64,000 nt of DNA, from NCBI GenBank assembly GCA_039808325.1, contig JBDHSU010000001.1:1-64000 (forward strand). The letters are read 5' to 3'. Below are positions 53,664 to 62,875 of the stretch, piece after piece; position 1 is the first letter of the stretch, and every line of letters starts with the position of its first letter. A program made the translations under genes and the position numbers. This stretch comes from JAFKKS01 sp039808325. GTDB taxonomy: Bacteria; Pseudomonadota; Alphaproteobacteria; Rhizobiales; Xanthobacteraceae. The notes below the pieces were generated by a model that saw nothing but the letters and a program-made list of their open reading frames with translations, did not search any database and was not told the origin of the DNA.

Positions 53664-54650
53664 ATGTCGCGGCTCATCATCACCAATGGCGACGCAGCCG
53701 CCGAGCGCATCCGCGCTGCCGGCATCGAAGCCGAAATCCTCCCCTGGCGCGACGTTCTCTACGAGGGCCCGGTGCCTGGCGGCCTGCTTCTCGAAGCGCT
53801 CTCCCTCATCCGTGCTCAATTCCTGGCGGCCGAGCTTGCACGTCCGCCCTTGGATTTGCTCAACGATTTCGCTGCGCGGGACGCCGCCGTGCGCAACCAC
53901 GGCCAGCATGAGCGCGTCGAGCTCTGGTTCGAGCATGACCTTTACGACCAGTTGCAGCTCGTTCAGCTGCTCACCTTTTTCGCCGACGAGGGGCGGCTCG
54001 AAGGCCTCTATCTCGTGCAGGCGCAGGATTATCTGAGCTTGCAGACGGAAGATGCGCTGCGCGATCTGCAAGCCGCCGCGCGGCCGGTAACCCCGCGGCA
54101 TTTCGATAACGCGCGGCGTGCGTGGGAGGCGTTCACGGCCGCCACGCCGGAGCAGATCGTGCTGCTCGCGCAGCTCGACCTGCCGGCCCTGCCCTGCCTC
54201 GCCGCCGCGCTGCGCCGCCTGGTTCTCGAGCTTCCGGCGGAGCATTCCGGCCTCTCCGTGACGGAAGAGAAAATCCTCCGCTCCCTCGCCGAGGCTCCGA
54301 CACAGGTCGGCCCGCTGTTCGGCAAGGTGGAGGCGCAGGAGGACGCGCGCTTCATGTCCGATCTGAGCTTCTTCCGGCGGATCGACGGCCTCGCTTTCGC
54401 GCCGCAGCCGCTGGTCAGCGGGCTGCGCACGACGTCGTCGGAGTGCGCCGGCGGGCCGGACAGCGCGCGCTACCGCATGTTCGCGCGCTCGGAGCTTTCG
54501 CTGACCGACGCAGGCCGCGCGACCCTCGAAGGACAGTTCGACCACGCGCGCGAGAACAAGATCGACCGCTGGTTCGGCGGCACGCATCTGACGCCGGACA
54601 CGCTCTGGCGCCGCGACGCGCGCGACGGCGTCATCGCGCCGGCGCCATAA
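53664..54650 (+). CDS. DUF1835 domain protein
   Basis: A 328-residue protein. The N-terminal DUF1835 block has LIITNGDAAAERI, then ILPWRDVLYEGPVPGG and VELWFEHDLYDQLQ. A winged-helix-like C-terminal part (SVTEEKILRSLAEAPTQVG) follows. Function unknown. It starts 4 nt after queF and so is probably cotranscribed. Its last 20 nt overlap the convergent thiE 3' end. Confidence 0.8.
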   Translation: MSRLIITNGDAAAERIRAAGIEAEILPWRDVLYEGPVPGGLLLEALSLIRAQFLAAELARPPLDLLNDFAARDAAVRNHGQHERVELWFEHDLYDQLQLVQLLTFFADEGRLEGLYLVQAQDYLSLQTEDALRDLQAAARPVTPRHFDNARRAWEAFTAATPEQIVLLAQLDLPALPCLAAALRRLVLELPAEHSGLSVTEEKILRSLAEAPTQVGPLFGKVEAQEDARFMSDLSFFRRIDGLAFAPQPLVSGLRTTSSECAGGPDSARYRMFARSELSLTDAGRATLEGQFDHARENKIDRWFGGTHLTPDTLWRRDARDGVIAPAP

Positions 54651-55269
54651 CCGCGGCGTTCCAGGCCGCGAGCAGCGCCCGCACCTCTCCGCCAGGATCG
54701 GACGCGCGCATCACGCCGCCCATCACAGCAACCCCCGTCATCCCGGCGGCACGCAATGCGGCGACATTATCCGCCGCAACCCCGCCGATCGCGATCACGG
54801 GCAGCGAGGTCGCGGCCGCGATCGCGCGCAGGCCGTCAACGCCGAGCGCCGGGCCGTAGCCCGGCTTGCTGTCGGTGAGGAACGCTGGTCCCGCGACGAG
54901 ATAGTCGACCAGGAAGGGGTTCGCGGCCGACGCCTCCCCGGCATTGTGGACGGAGAGGCCGAGCAGCTTGCCGGGCCCGAGCGCCGCGCGGGCGACCTCG
55001 GCGTCGCCGTCGGCCGGCAGATGCAGCCCGGTCCAATCCTCAGCGAGCGCGGGATCGGCAGCGTGGACGGTCAGCGCCGCGTTCCATTTCGCGGCGATCG
55101 GACTGAGCGTATCGCGCACCGCCGCGAGTTCCGCGCGCGGCAAGTCTTTTTCCCGCACGCTCGCCCAGCGGCAACCGGCGGCGAAGGCCGCTTCGAGAAT
55201 ATCGGGAAGCGGTTTGCGCGCCTGACTGCGGTCGGTGACGAGAAGAAGCGGCGGATCGGGAAGCGTCAC
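54631..55269 (-). CDS. thiE: Thiamine-phosphate synthase
   Basis: A 212-residue TIM-barrel enzyme joining the pyrimidine and thiazole phosphates. LLLVTDRSQARKPL, GLHLPADGD, AGPAFLTDSKPGYG and VIAIGGVAADNVAAL are diagnostic. It overlaps thiG by 4 nt and closes the riboswitch-controlled operon. Confidence 0.93.
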   Translation of the reverse strand: MTLPDPPLLLVTDRSQARKPLPDILEAAFAAGCRWASVREKDLPRAELAAVRDTLSPIAAKWNAALTVHAADPALAEDWTGLHLPADGDAEVARAALGPGKLLGLSVHNAGEASAANPFLVDYLVAGPAFLTDSKPGYGPALGVDGLRAIAAATSLPVIAIGGVAADNVAALRAAGMTGVAVMGGVMRASDPGGEVRALLAAWNAAVMAPAR

Positions 55270-56036
55270 GTTCCGACGAGGCCGAATTGCGGACTCGACG
55301 GTTCGGCGTTGGCGCGCTTCGGAATGCGGCCGGAGAGCCGCGCGAGCCGCCCGGCTTCGACCCCGGCCTTCATCGCCGCCGCCATGCGCACCGGATCGTT
55401 CGCTTTCGACACCGCCGTGTTGAGGAGCACCGCCGAGCAGCCGAGTTCCATCGCCAGCGCCGCGTCGGAGGCAGTGCCGATGCCGGCGTCAAGCACCACC
55501 GGGACCGGCGAGCGCGCGCAGATAAGCTCGATCAGATGCGGATTGGAGATGCCCAGTCCCGACCCGATCGGCGAGCCGAGGGGCATCACCACCGCCGCGC
55601 CGACATCCGCGAGCTTGCGGCAGGTCACCGGGTCGTCGTTGCAGTAAGGCAGGACGACGAAGCCCTTGCCGACGAGTTCTTCCGTGGCGCGAACAAGCTC
55701 TTCGACGTCGGGATAAAGGAGCTCGCGATCGCCGATGACTTCGAGCTTCACCCAGTTGGTGTCGAGCGCCTCGCGCGCCAGTTCGGCGGTGAGGATCGCG
55801 TCCTTCGCCGTCTGGCAGCCCGCCGTGTTGGGCAGGAAGTGCGCCCGGCCCGCGAGCAGATCGACGAGACTCTCCTCCTCGCCGGCGAGGCTAATGCGGC
55901 GGATCGAGGCGGTGACAAGTTCGCTGCCGCTCGCATTGAGGGCGTCGAGCATCATCTGCCGGTTGGGATAGCCGGCGGTACCGAGAAACAATCGGGAGTT
56001 CAGCGTTCGCCCGGCAATGGTGAGAGCATCGGCCAT
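55266..56036 (-). CDS. thiG: Thiazole synthase ThiG
   Basis: A 256-residue TIM-barrel enzyme that builds the thiazole ring from glycine imine, deoxyxylulose phosphate and ThiS thiocarboxylate. The Schiff-base Lys lies in WVKLEVIGD; PVVLDAGIGTASDAALAMEL and AVLLNTAVSKANDP are typical. The start at 56036 follows the thiS stop by 1 nt. Confidence 0.95.
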   Translation of the reverse strand: MADALTIAGRTLNSRLFLGTAGYPNRQMMLDALNASGSELVTASIRRISLAGEEESLVDLLAGRAHFLPNTAGCQTAKDAILTAELAREALDTNWVKLEVIGDRELLYPDVEELVRATEELVGKGFVVLPYCNDDPVTCRKLADVGAAVVMPLGSPIGSGLGISNPHLIELICARSPVPVVLDAGIGTASDAALAMELGCSAVLLNTAVSKANDPVRMAAAMKAGVEAGRLARLSGRIPKRANAEPSSPQFGLVGT

Positions 56037-56037
56037 T

Positions 56038-56241
56038 TCATCCCCCCTGCTTGGCATGGACGATCTCGACGGCGTCGTCGGCTTTCAGCGCGGTCGCGGC
56101 CCAAGCCGCGCGTGGAACGACCGCACCGTTGAGCGCGACGGCGACGCCGCGCGCGTCCGCATCGATGCCTTTGCGGGCCAGCAGCGCGATCAGCGTGTCA
56201 GCCTCGATCGTCTCCGGTTTTCCGTTCACCTGAATCATCAT
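56038..56241 (-). CDS. thiS: Sulfur carrier protein ThiS
   Basis: A 67-residue ubiquitin-fold carrier ending in the required Gly-Gly (IVHAKQGG). IQVNGKPETIEADTLIALL is the N-terminal strand-helix. Starts at 56241, 56238 or 56274 are possible; the last overlaps the thiO stop by 4 nt but adds a non-conserved 11-residue lead. It forms the thiocarboxylate used by ThiG. Confidence 0.9.
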   Translation of the reverse strand: MMIQVNGKPETIEADTLIALLARKGIDADARGVAVALNGAVVPRAAWAATALKADDAVEIVHAKQGG

Positions 56242-56270
56242 CGTCCAATCGTAACCACTTGCGTTGAGAC

Positions 56271-57434
56271 TCATTCCGCCGCCTGCGCCGGCGCGAAGCG
56301 CGCGATGCCGAAGGGCCGCACCGCGGCGTCCATTTCGCCCTCGCAGATGAAGCGCGCGACCGCATCCGCCGTCACCGGAGCGAGCAGGATGCCGTTGCGG
56401 TGATGTCCTGTCGCGTAAACGAGGCCGGGAACCGAGGCCGGCCCGAGGATCGGGGCGTCGTCGCGGCTGCCCGGCCGGTGGCCGACCCACATCTCCGCGA
56501 TCGGCAGCTCCTCGATGGCGGGGAAGACGCGCCACGCCGCCTCGAGCAGCGTCAGCATGCCGCCGGCGGTAAGTTGCGTGTCGAAGCCCTTCTCCTCGAC
56601 CGTGGCGCCGACGATCAGCCGGCCGTCCCGGCGCGGCACCAGATAGATGCTCGGGCCCCAAACCACATGTGTCAGCAATGGCGCCGATGGGTCCATCTGC
56701 AACGCCAGCATCTGTCCCTTGATCGGCCGCACCGGCGGCCGGAGTTCGGCTGGCAGACCTTCGATGCCGCGCGACCAGGCGCCCGCCGCCAGCACGGTAA
56801 CGTCCGCGCGGATAGCCCGCCCATCCGCAAGGACCACACCCGCCACCCGGTCGCGCTCCACCAGCAGCCGCGAGACGGTCGTGTCCTCATGCACCGCGGC
56901 GCCGGCGCGCTCCGCCGCCACGCGCAGCGCGACAGCGAGCTTGCGGTTGTCGGCCTGGTGATCCTGCGGCGACCACAGCGCGCCGGCGAGGCGGCTGCCG
57001 AGATGCGGCTCGTATCTGCGCGCCTGCGCCGCCGTGATCCATTCGACCGGGAGGCCGAGGCGCTTCTGGAATTCGAGGTGATGATGGATGCGCGCCTGGT
57101 CGTCGGCGGTGAGCGCGACGACCAGCGTGCCTTCCTGTCGCAAGTCGACGCTCTCGCCCGACGCGGCTTCGAGTTCCGCGGCGAAATCCGGCCATAACGT
57201 CTGGCTGGCGCGACCGAGGGCGATGAGATTCTCCTCGCCGGGCTCAGCCTCGGCACAGGCCGCGAGCATTCCGGCCGCCGCATGGCTCGCGCCGCAGCCG
57301 GCTGTGCCCTTGTCGAACACCGTGACGGCACGGCCGCGCTGCGCCAGCCGCCAGGCGATACCGAGCCCGACCACGCCGGCGCCGATGACGGCGACGGTTT
57401 GGCGTTCGGAAACATGCTCTGCGAGGCTGGCCAC
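56271..57434 (-). CDS. thiO: Glycine oxidase ThiO
   Basis: A 387-residue FAD-dependent amine oxidase that turns glycine into the iminoglycine used by ThiG. The Rossmann motif is VIGAGVVGLGIAWRLAQRG, and C-terminal GHRPGSRDDAPILG and YATGHHRNGILLAP are family segments. It starts at GTG 57434, directly after the TPP riboswitch, with AGGGAG 7 nt upstream. First gene of thiOSGE. Confidence 0.94.
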   Translation of the reverse strand: MASLAEHVSERQTVAVIGAGVVGLGIAWRLAQRGRAVTVFDKGTAGCGASHAAAGMLAACAEAEPGEENLIALGRASQTLWPDFAAELEAASGESVDLRQEGTLVVALTADDQARIHHHLEFQKRLGLPVEWITAAQARRYEPHLGSRLAGALWSPQDHQADNRKLAVALRVAAERAGAAVHEDTTVSRLLVERDRVAGVVLADGRAIRADVTVLAAGAWSRGIEGLPAELRPPVRPIKGQMLALQMDPSAPLLTHVVWGPSIYLVPRRDGRLIVGATVEEKGFDTQLTAGGMLTLLEAAWRVFPAIEELPIAEMWVGHRPGSRDDAPILGPASVPGLVYATGHHRNGILLAPVTADAVARFICEGEMDAAVRPFGIARFAPAQAAE

Positions 57435-57439
57435 TTGGC

Positions 57440-57522
57440 GGCTCCCTACGCTGGAATGACCCAGACAGGTTCGATGGGTGTGCTCTCAGCCGCGGCAGTC
57501 GCCACGGCACCCCAGGCCGATG
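57440..57522 (-). promoter_or_regulatory. TPP (THI-box) riboswitch controlling thiOSGE
   Basis: The minus-strand sequence carries the conserved TPP aptamer segments in order: GGGGTGCC, GGCTGAGA, ACCC, GAACCTG, TGGGTCAT and CCAGCGTAGGGA. The terminal AGGGAG is also the ribosome-binding site, 7 nt before the thiO GTG. TPP binding that pairs this strand into stem P1 should block translation initiation directly. No separate terminator hairpin is visible between aptamer and start. Confidence 0.95.
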
Positions 57523-57564
57523 CTTTGAATATCGGCCTTTTGCCGCCGCACGACAAGGGCCCTA

Positions 57565-58752
57565 TCACGCTTCTTTCGACGCAGGGCCATGCAGCAACCG
57601 GGCGACGACAAAGCCGATCAGCACCATCGCGCCCCCCGCCGCGACGAGCGTCGGCGATGGCCCGGCGATTGCGAAGCCGACGGAATAGACGACGGGCCCC
57701 AGCGCCTGCCCCATGAAGTAGGAGAACGCGTGCATCGAGACGGCGGTGCCGCGCGCGGTCGGCGCAAGCTCCGTCATCTGCACCTGGATCGAGGCGTGCA
57801 GGAGGAAGAAGCCGAACCCCATCGCCACCATCGCGACGAGTTGCACCGGCCAGGGCGGCAGCATCGCCTCGACCACCAGACTGACGCCGGCGACGGCGCC
57901 GCCGAGAATCATGATGCGGCCCGATCCGAGCAGCGCCAGCAGCCGCTTGATCGCGGCCGAGTAAAGCAGCCCGCCGATCGCGAAGCCGCCGATCACGAAC
58001 CCGGCGATGCCCGCGCGCGGCTCGCCGGTGAGGCCGAGGAGGAAGGCGACGTAGGGAAAGATCCCGAACAGGACCGCTCCCTCGGCAAAGACCGCGCCGT
58101 AGCAGACCTTCGCGCGCGGATTGGAGAAGACTTGCCGATAATTCGCGAACGCCGCGGCGAAATCGATTCGCTCCGCCCGCGGCGAGACGACGTCGCGCAA
58201 GCCGAACACCGTCCCCGTGAACGCCCCAATCATGACGCAACCGGCGGCGACGAAGACCCCGCGCCACCCGGTGAGATCGGCCAACAGGCCGGATGCGGCC
58301 GCGCCGACGAGCAGGCCGCTGATACTTCCGATCAGGACACGGGAGATCGCGACCTGGCGGGCTTGCATCGGCACCTTGTCGCCGAGCAGAGCCATCGCAA
58401 CGGGGAAGATTCCGGCGCCGGCCATTCCGGCGAGGATGCGCGAGGCGAGCAGCATCGGGAAATTCGCCGCCAGCGCCGAGGCGACGGCGCTCAAACCGAG
58501 CACGCCGACGCAGGCCGTAATCACCCGCGTCTTGCCGAGCAGGTCGCCCACCGGACCGAGGATCGGCTGCATCAGCGCGAACGGCAGCGCGAAGGCGGTA
58601 CCGAGCAACGCCGCGGTATCGACGTCCACGGCAAAATCCAGCGCCACGCTCGGCACGATCGGATCGGCCATGCGCACGAACAGCGACGCCGCGAAATTGA
58701 TGCCCGCCAGCACCAACAGAAGGCGCGTCACGTTCGGCATGCGGGCCGCCAT
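57565..58752 (-). CDS. MFS transporter, DHA1-like
   Basis: A 395-residue twelve-helix permease of the drug-H+ antiporter-like type: GTAFALPFALMQPILGPVGD and LLGKTRVI form the loop 2-3 motif, and RILAGMAGAGIFPVAMALL a conserved helix. It lies upstream of the thi operon on the same strand, but the riboswitch separates them. A thiamine link is possible but not supported by sequence. Confidence 0.85.
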   Translation of the reverse strand: MAARMPNVTRLLLVLAGINFAASLFVRMADPIVPSVALDFAVDVDTAALLGTAFALPFALMQPILGPVGDLLGKTRVITACVGVLGLSAVASALAANFPMLLASRILAGMAGAGIFPVAMALLGDKVPMQARQVAISRVLIGSISGLLVGAAASGLLADLTGWRGVFVAAGCVMIGAFTGTVFGLRDVVSPRAERIDFAAAFANYRQVFSNPRAKVCYGAVFAEGAVLFGIFPYVAFLLGLTGEPRAGIAGFVIGGFAIGGLLYSAAIKRLLALLGSGRIMILGGAVAGVSLVVEAMLPPWPVQLVAMVAMGFGFFLLHASIQVQMTELAPTARGTAVSMHAFSYFMGQALGPVVYSVGFAIAGPSPTLVAAGGAMVLIGFVVARLLHGPASKEA

Positions 58753-58782
58753 GCGCTCATCGCAATACCAGGGGGTGGCGGC

Positions 58783-59634
58783 TCAAGTGACGTCCCGGAC
58801 TTTCGCCAGGCGATCGAAAGCCATCAGCGTCCGCAGCAGCGCTTCCATGTCGCGCAGCGGCAGCATATTCGGCCCATCGGACGGCGCGCGGTCCGGGTCC
58901 TGATGAGTCTCGATGAAGACACCGGCGACGCCCACGGCGACGGCCGCGCGCGCCAGCACGGGCACGAATTCGCGCTCGCCGCCCGACGAGCCGCCGCGCC
59001 CGCCCGGCTGCTGCACGGAATGCGTCGCGTCGAAGATCACCGGCGCGCCGGTGGTGCGCGCAAGGATCGGCAGCGCGCGCATATCCGAAACGAGCGTGTT
59101 GTAGCCGAATGACGCGCCGCGCTCGGTCACCAGGACGTTGGCGTTGCCGGCGCCCGTCATCTTGGCGACGACGTTCGTCATGTCCCATGGCGCGAGGAAC
59201 TGCCCCTTCTTGACGTTCACTACCCTGCCCGTCTTCGCCGCCGCGATGAGAAGATCGGTCTGCCGGCAGAGGAACGCCGGGATTTGGAGGACATCGGCCA
59301 CTTCGGCCACGCGCGCGCACTGGTCGTTCTCATGCACGTCGGTGAGCACGGGAAGGCCCAGCGTCTCGCGGATTTCCGCGAAGATCGGCAGCGCTTGCGC
59401 CAAGCCGACGCCGCGCGCGCCGCCGGCGCTGGTGCGGTTCGCCTTGTCGAACGAGGTCTTGAATACGAGGCCGATGCCGGCACGCGCGGCGATTTCCTTC
59501 AGCGCCGACGCCATCTCGAGCGCATGCGTCCGGCTCTCCAACTGGCAGGGACCGGCGATCAGCGCCAGCGGCCGCGCGTTTGAGAAAGTCACGCCGCCGA
59601 CGGTGACGGTCGGATTGGCTTTGGGGGCGTTCAT
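58783..59634 (-). CDS. kdsA: 3-deoxy-8-phosphooctulonate synthase
   Basis: A 283-residue enzyme making Kdo-8-phosphate for lipopolysaccharide. IAGPCQLESRTHALEMA, FKTSFDKANRTS, LTDVHENDQ and DATHSVQQPGGRGGSSGG are the active-site loops. Cys30 in AGPC marks the metal-dependent class (the non-metal E. coli enzyme has Asn there). The start at 59634 fits the family. Confidence 0.95.
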   Translation of the reverse strand: MNAPKANPTVTVGGVTFSNARPLALIAGPCQLESRTHALEMASALKEIAARAGIGLVFKTSFDKANRTSAGGARGVGLAQALPIFAEIRETLGLPVLTDVHENDQCARVAEVADVLQIPAFLCRQTDLLIAAAKTGRVVNVKKGQFLAPWDMTNVVAKMTGAGNANVLVTERGASFGYNTLVSDMRALPILARTTGAPVIFDATHSVQQPGGRGGSSGGEREFVPVLARAAVAVGVAGVFIETHQDPDRAPSDGPNMLPLRDMEALLRTLMAFDRLAKVRDVT

Positions 59635-59668
59635 TGCGTCCGCACCATGGATACTGCTCAAGCGTAGG

Positions 59669-60523
59669 TCAACGGACACGAACCAAGGGTTCCAGCACGA
59701 GCACCGCGCCTTGAACGCGCGCGATCAAAGGCGGGCTATCGAGACGCTTCGATGCGCCCTGAACGGCGTTGTCCGCGAAATCCGCAATCGTCAGGCGCAA
59801 CGCGCCGAGACGCATGCCACCCGTTACATCCGGCACCGCGGGACCATATCGCCGCTGAAACGTAGCCGGCGTCACGACCTCGATGACGCCGCGTGGCGTG
59901 TTGACGGCAATTCCGTCCGCACTCGTCTTCGTGGCGGGTGCATCGGCAAAAGCGGCAAGGAAGGCTGAATGAGCCACAGGCTCCGTCGCAACGAAAACGA
60001 CGCCGGCGACGCCCAAGGCTCGATTCGCATGACTCTGGAATGCCGGGTTCCAGAAATTCTCCGGATAGTGCTGCTGGCAAACGAAGAAGCCCGCATCAGC
60101 CTCAGGATCGACGGCGAAGGCGAGCGAGAACGCAACCTTGATGACGTCGCCGTTCGGCCGGCGCGCCTCGCGCTCGAAGTCGAAGGCGTCGTAGCCGCCG
60201 ATCCCTGCCGTCTCAAACGCGGCGCGATCCGCACGGGCGTCCGTGCTCTCGAGCACCAGCATCGCGAAGCCTTCGTGGCGCGCGAGAAAATCCTGGCTCG
60301 CTTTGCCGAAGGAGAATGCGCGCGGCGCAGCCGGCGGAATTTTCTCCGGCTCCTCGACGCTCAGGAGCTCGATGAAAAAGCCGGGAAACTGCACGATGTA
60401 ATTGTGCGTGCCCCACGGATGCTTGTTGCGCGCCCCGACCGTGAAGCCGAGGCGGCGATAGCGTTCCGCCGCCTCGTCGAGATCGCGGACGGCATGGACG
60501 ATGTGGTCGAGACCGCGGGGCAT
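59669..60523 (-). CDS. VOC superfamily glyoxalase-like protein
   Basis: A 284-residue two-module vicinal-oxygen-chelate protein: LDHIVHAVRDLDEAAERYRR near the start, GTHNYIVQFPGFFIELLSVE, then the second module near residue 160 (CQQHYPENFWNPAFQ). It resembles the glyoxalase-3 domain of single-gene VOC proteins. Function unknown. It lies upstream of kdsA on the same strand. Confidence 0.8.
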   Translation of the reverse strand: MPRGLDHIVHAVRDLDEAAERYRRLGFTVGARNKHPWGTHNYIVQFPGFFIELLSVEEPEKIPPAAPRAFSFGKASQDFLARHEGFAMLVLESTDARADRAAFETAGIGGYDAFDFEREARRPNGDVIKVAFSLAFAVDPEADAGFFVCQQHYPENFWNPAFQSHANRALGVAGVVFVATEPVAHSAFLAAFADAPATKTSADGIAVNTPRGVIEVVTPATFQRRYGPAVPDVTGGMRLGALRLTIADFADNAVQGASKRLDSPPLIARVQGAVLVLEPLVRVR

Positions 60524-60537
60524 GATTGGATGTCCTT

Positions 60538-60655
60538 GTCATTCCGGAAGCCGAGCAAAGCGAGACTGTCCGGAATCCATAGTCCCAGACTTTGTCGTCT
60601 GGCGCGGGGGTCATGGATTCCGGGTTCGCGGGCAAAGCCCGCGCCCCGGAATGAC
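60538..60655. repeat. Palindromic intergenic repeat between the VOC and NIPSNAP genes
   Basis: Perfect outer arms of 10 nt (GTCATTCCGG 60538-60547 with CCGGAATGAC 60646-60655) enclose perfect 11-nt arms (CCGGAATCCAT 60570-60580 with ATGGATTCCGG 60613-60623). Further small hairpins lie between. It fills nearly the whole 138-bp gap. Confidence 0.85.
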
Positions 60656-60661
60656 GGCCCC

Positions 60662-60988
60662 CTACTTCACGCTCGAGAACGATGTCGGCTCCAGGAACTG
60701 GTTCGACAGGGTCTGCACGATCGGGCCGTCCTTTTCGGTCTCGGCGCGCTTGGCGATCCACTCCGGGTCGGTTGCGAAAGCTGTCCACTTCTTCTCGCGG
60801 TCGGCGAGCGAATCCCAGACGAGCATGTAGGTGAGATCGTGGTTGGATTCACCGCACAGCGTCGTCCAGAAGCCGGCTTGGCGGATGCCGTGCTTCTCCC
60901 ACAGCTTCAGCGTGATGGTCTCAAACCGCTTGAGCAGCGCAGGCAGACGCATGGGAACGCAACGATAGACACGCATTTCATAGATCAT
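60662..60988 (-). CDS. NIPSNAP family protein
   Basis: A 108-residue dimeric alpha/beta-barrel protein: MIYEMRVYRC, then FETITLKLWEKHGIRQAGFW and LVWDSLADREKKWTAFATDP, the NIPSNAP motifs. Function unknown. Neighbourhood with pyrG and kdsA is conserved in Hyphomicrobiales. Confidence 0.88.
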   Translation of the reverse strand: MIYEMRVYRCVPMRLPALLKRFETITLKLWEKHGIRQAGFWTTLCGESNHDLTYMLVWDSLADREKKWTAFATDPEWIAKRAETEKDGPIVQTLSNQFLEPTSFSSVK

Positions 60989-61105
60989 GAAATTCCTCCT
61001 GGTTGAGACGGCGTTGAGGTCGGCACGCGGCAGGCGCGCGAGTTGGTGAGAACGGTACCCTAGCCGGGAAAGCGTTCCGGTTTCCAGCGACGCCGCGCCG
61101 CATCC

Positions 61106-62845
61106 TCAACCAGCCTGCAGCGCCGGAGCCGCCGCCGGCTGTTGCATGGAATGCACATCCCGCATCGCATCCTCGACCGTCGCGCGGTACTCGGCCAAGG
61201 GCGGACGCAGCCCATGGGTGACCAACACCTGTTGCACCGCGGGCCGCGCGGCGGTGATGAACAGCTTGACGCCGCCTCGGGCCGCCTGCCGGCACGTTCC
61301 GTGGATCGTATTCGCGGCGGTGGAGTCGAGGAACGGCACCGCCGACAGATCGAGAATGAACGCCTTGTGCTGGTCTGCGATACGATCCAGCACCGCGCCG
61401 ACGCTCGCGGCGGCGCCGAAGAAGAACGCGCCACGGATGCGATAGACGATGACGTCGGGGTCGGAGGCGAGGTCCGGCTGATACACGGTGCGCTCGCTGC
61501 GGGCGCCGTCCGCCTGATCGTCGACGATCAGCGGCGCGCGCGCCTCGACCGTGATCTCCTTCGCCATCCGGTTGATGAAGATCACGGCGCCGATCAGGAA
61601 GCCGACGACGATGCCCTCGGTCAGATCGCGGAAGATCGTCAGCCCGAAGGTTGTCAGCAGGATCACGGCGTCGCCGCGCGACGAGCGCAGCAGCGCGGCG
61701 AATTCGCGCTTCTCCGCCATGTTCCAGGCGACGAATGTCAGGACGCCGGCGAGCGCGGCGAGAGGGATGAAACTCGCGAGCGGCGCGGCGACCAGCAGAA
61801 ACAGCAGCAGAAACAGCGAATGTAGTATGCCGGACAAGGGCCCGCGCGCGCCGGCGCGAACATTCGTCGCCGTGCGCGCGATGGTGCCGGTGACGCAGAT
61901 GCCACCGAACAGCGCGGAGCCGATATTGCCGATGCCTTGCGCGACGAGCTCGCAATTCGAGCGATGGCGCCGGCCGGTCATCCCGTCCGCGACCACCGCC
62001 GAGAGAAGGGACTCGATCGAGCCGAGCAGCGCGAACGCGACGGCGTCGGGCAGGACCGCTTGCACCTTCGACAGGTCGAACGCCGGCAGCGCCGGCGCCG
62101 GCGGCAACGACGGGATCGCGCCGAAGCGGCTGCCGATCGTCTCCACGGGCAGACTCAGCGCCCAGGCCGCGACCGTCGTCAGGCCGACGGCGATCAGCAG
62201 GTTCGGCCAGCGCGGGCGGAAGCGCTTAAGCGCGAAGATGCAAACGAGCGTGAGCACCGACAAGCCCACCGCCGTCGCGTTGAACGTGCCGAACGCATGC
62301 GTCAGCGCCTGCAGCTTCGGCACCAGCGGGCCCGGCTCCTTCTCCAGCGTGAGGCCGAAGAGGTCCTTGATCTGGCTGGCGATGATGATCGTGGCGATGC
62401 CGGCGGTGAAGCCCACCGTCACCGGATAAGGGATCAGCTTGATGTAGGTTCCGAAGCGCAGGAAGCCGGCGGCGATCATGATCATGCCGGCGATCGCGGT
62501 CGCCAGGATCAACCCGTCGATGCCGTGGCGCTCGACGGTCGCGGCAACGAGCACGATGAAGGCGCCGGCCGGACCGCCGATCTGAAAGCGGCTACCGCTG
62601 AACAGCGAGATGAGGAAGCCGCCGATGATCGCCGTATAGAGGCCGCGTTCGGGGCTCGCGCCGGACGCGATCGCGATGGCCATGGAGAGCGGCAACGCGA
62701 CGATGGCGACGGTCAGGCCGGCGACGACGTCCGCCCGGAAGTCCGCGAGACCATAGCCGTCGCGCAGGACGGTGATGAGTTTCGGCGTATAGAGTTCGGC
62801 GAAAGTCGGCTCAGAGGATCCGCTGGCAGGCCGAAAATCTGGCAT
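61106..62845 (-). CDS. SulP family anion transporter with STAS domain
   Basis: A 579-residue membrane transporter: the SulP signature GLTVAIVALPLSMAIAIASG, then GYTVGFTAGIATIIIASQIKDLFGL-type helices, and a C-terminal STAS domain (ILDLSAVPFLDSTAANTIH). Substrate is likely an inorganic anion (sulfate, bicarbonate or carboxylate) and cannot be fixed from sequence. It lies 30 nt downstream of pyrG. Confidence 0.92.
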   Translation of the reverse strand: MPDFRPASGSSEPTFAELYTPKLITVLRDGYGLADFRADVVAGLTVAIVALPLSMAIAIASGASPERGLYTAIIGGFLISLFSGSRFQIGGPAGAFIVLVAATVERHGIDGLILATAIAGMIMIAAGFLRFGTYIKLIPYPVTVGFTAGIATIIIASQIKDLFGLTLEKEPGPLVPKLQALTHAFGTFNATAVGLSVLTLVCIFALKRFRPRWPNLLIAVGLTTVAAWALSLPVETIGSRFGAIPSLPPAPALPAFDLSKVQAVLPDAVAFALLGSIESLLSAVVADGMTGRRHRSNCELVAQGIGNIGSALFGGICVTGTIARTATNVRAGARGPLSGILHSLFLLLFLLVAAPLASFIPLAALAGVLTFVAWNMAEKREFAALLRSSRGDAVILLTTFGLTIFRDLTEGIVVGFLIGAVIFINRMAKEITVEARAPLIVDDQADGARSERTVYQPDLASDPDVIVYRIRGAFFFGAAASVGAVLDRIADQHKAFILDLSAVPFLDSTAANTIHGTCRQAARGGVKLFITAARPAVQQVLVTHGLRPPLAEYRATVEDAMRDVHSMQQPAAAPALQAG

Positions 62846-62875
62846 GGTCGTCGCGCTTTCTGCGCAAGGAAAAAC

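Noticed and set aside
57589..59112. Plus-strand frame of about 500 codons antisense to the MFS and kdsA genes
   Set aside because: Low-complexity His/Arg/Asp-rich translation, antisense to two well-supported genes.
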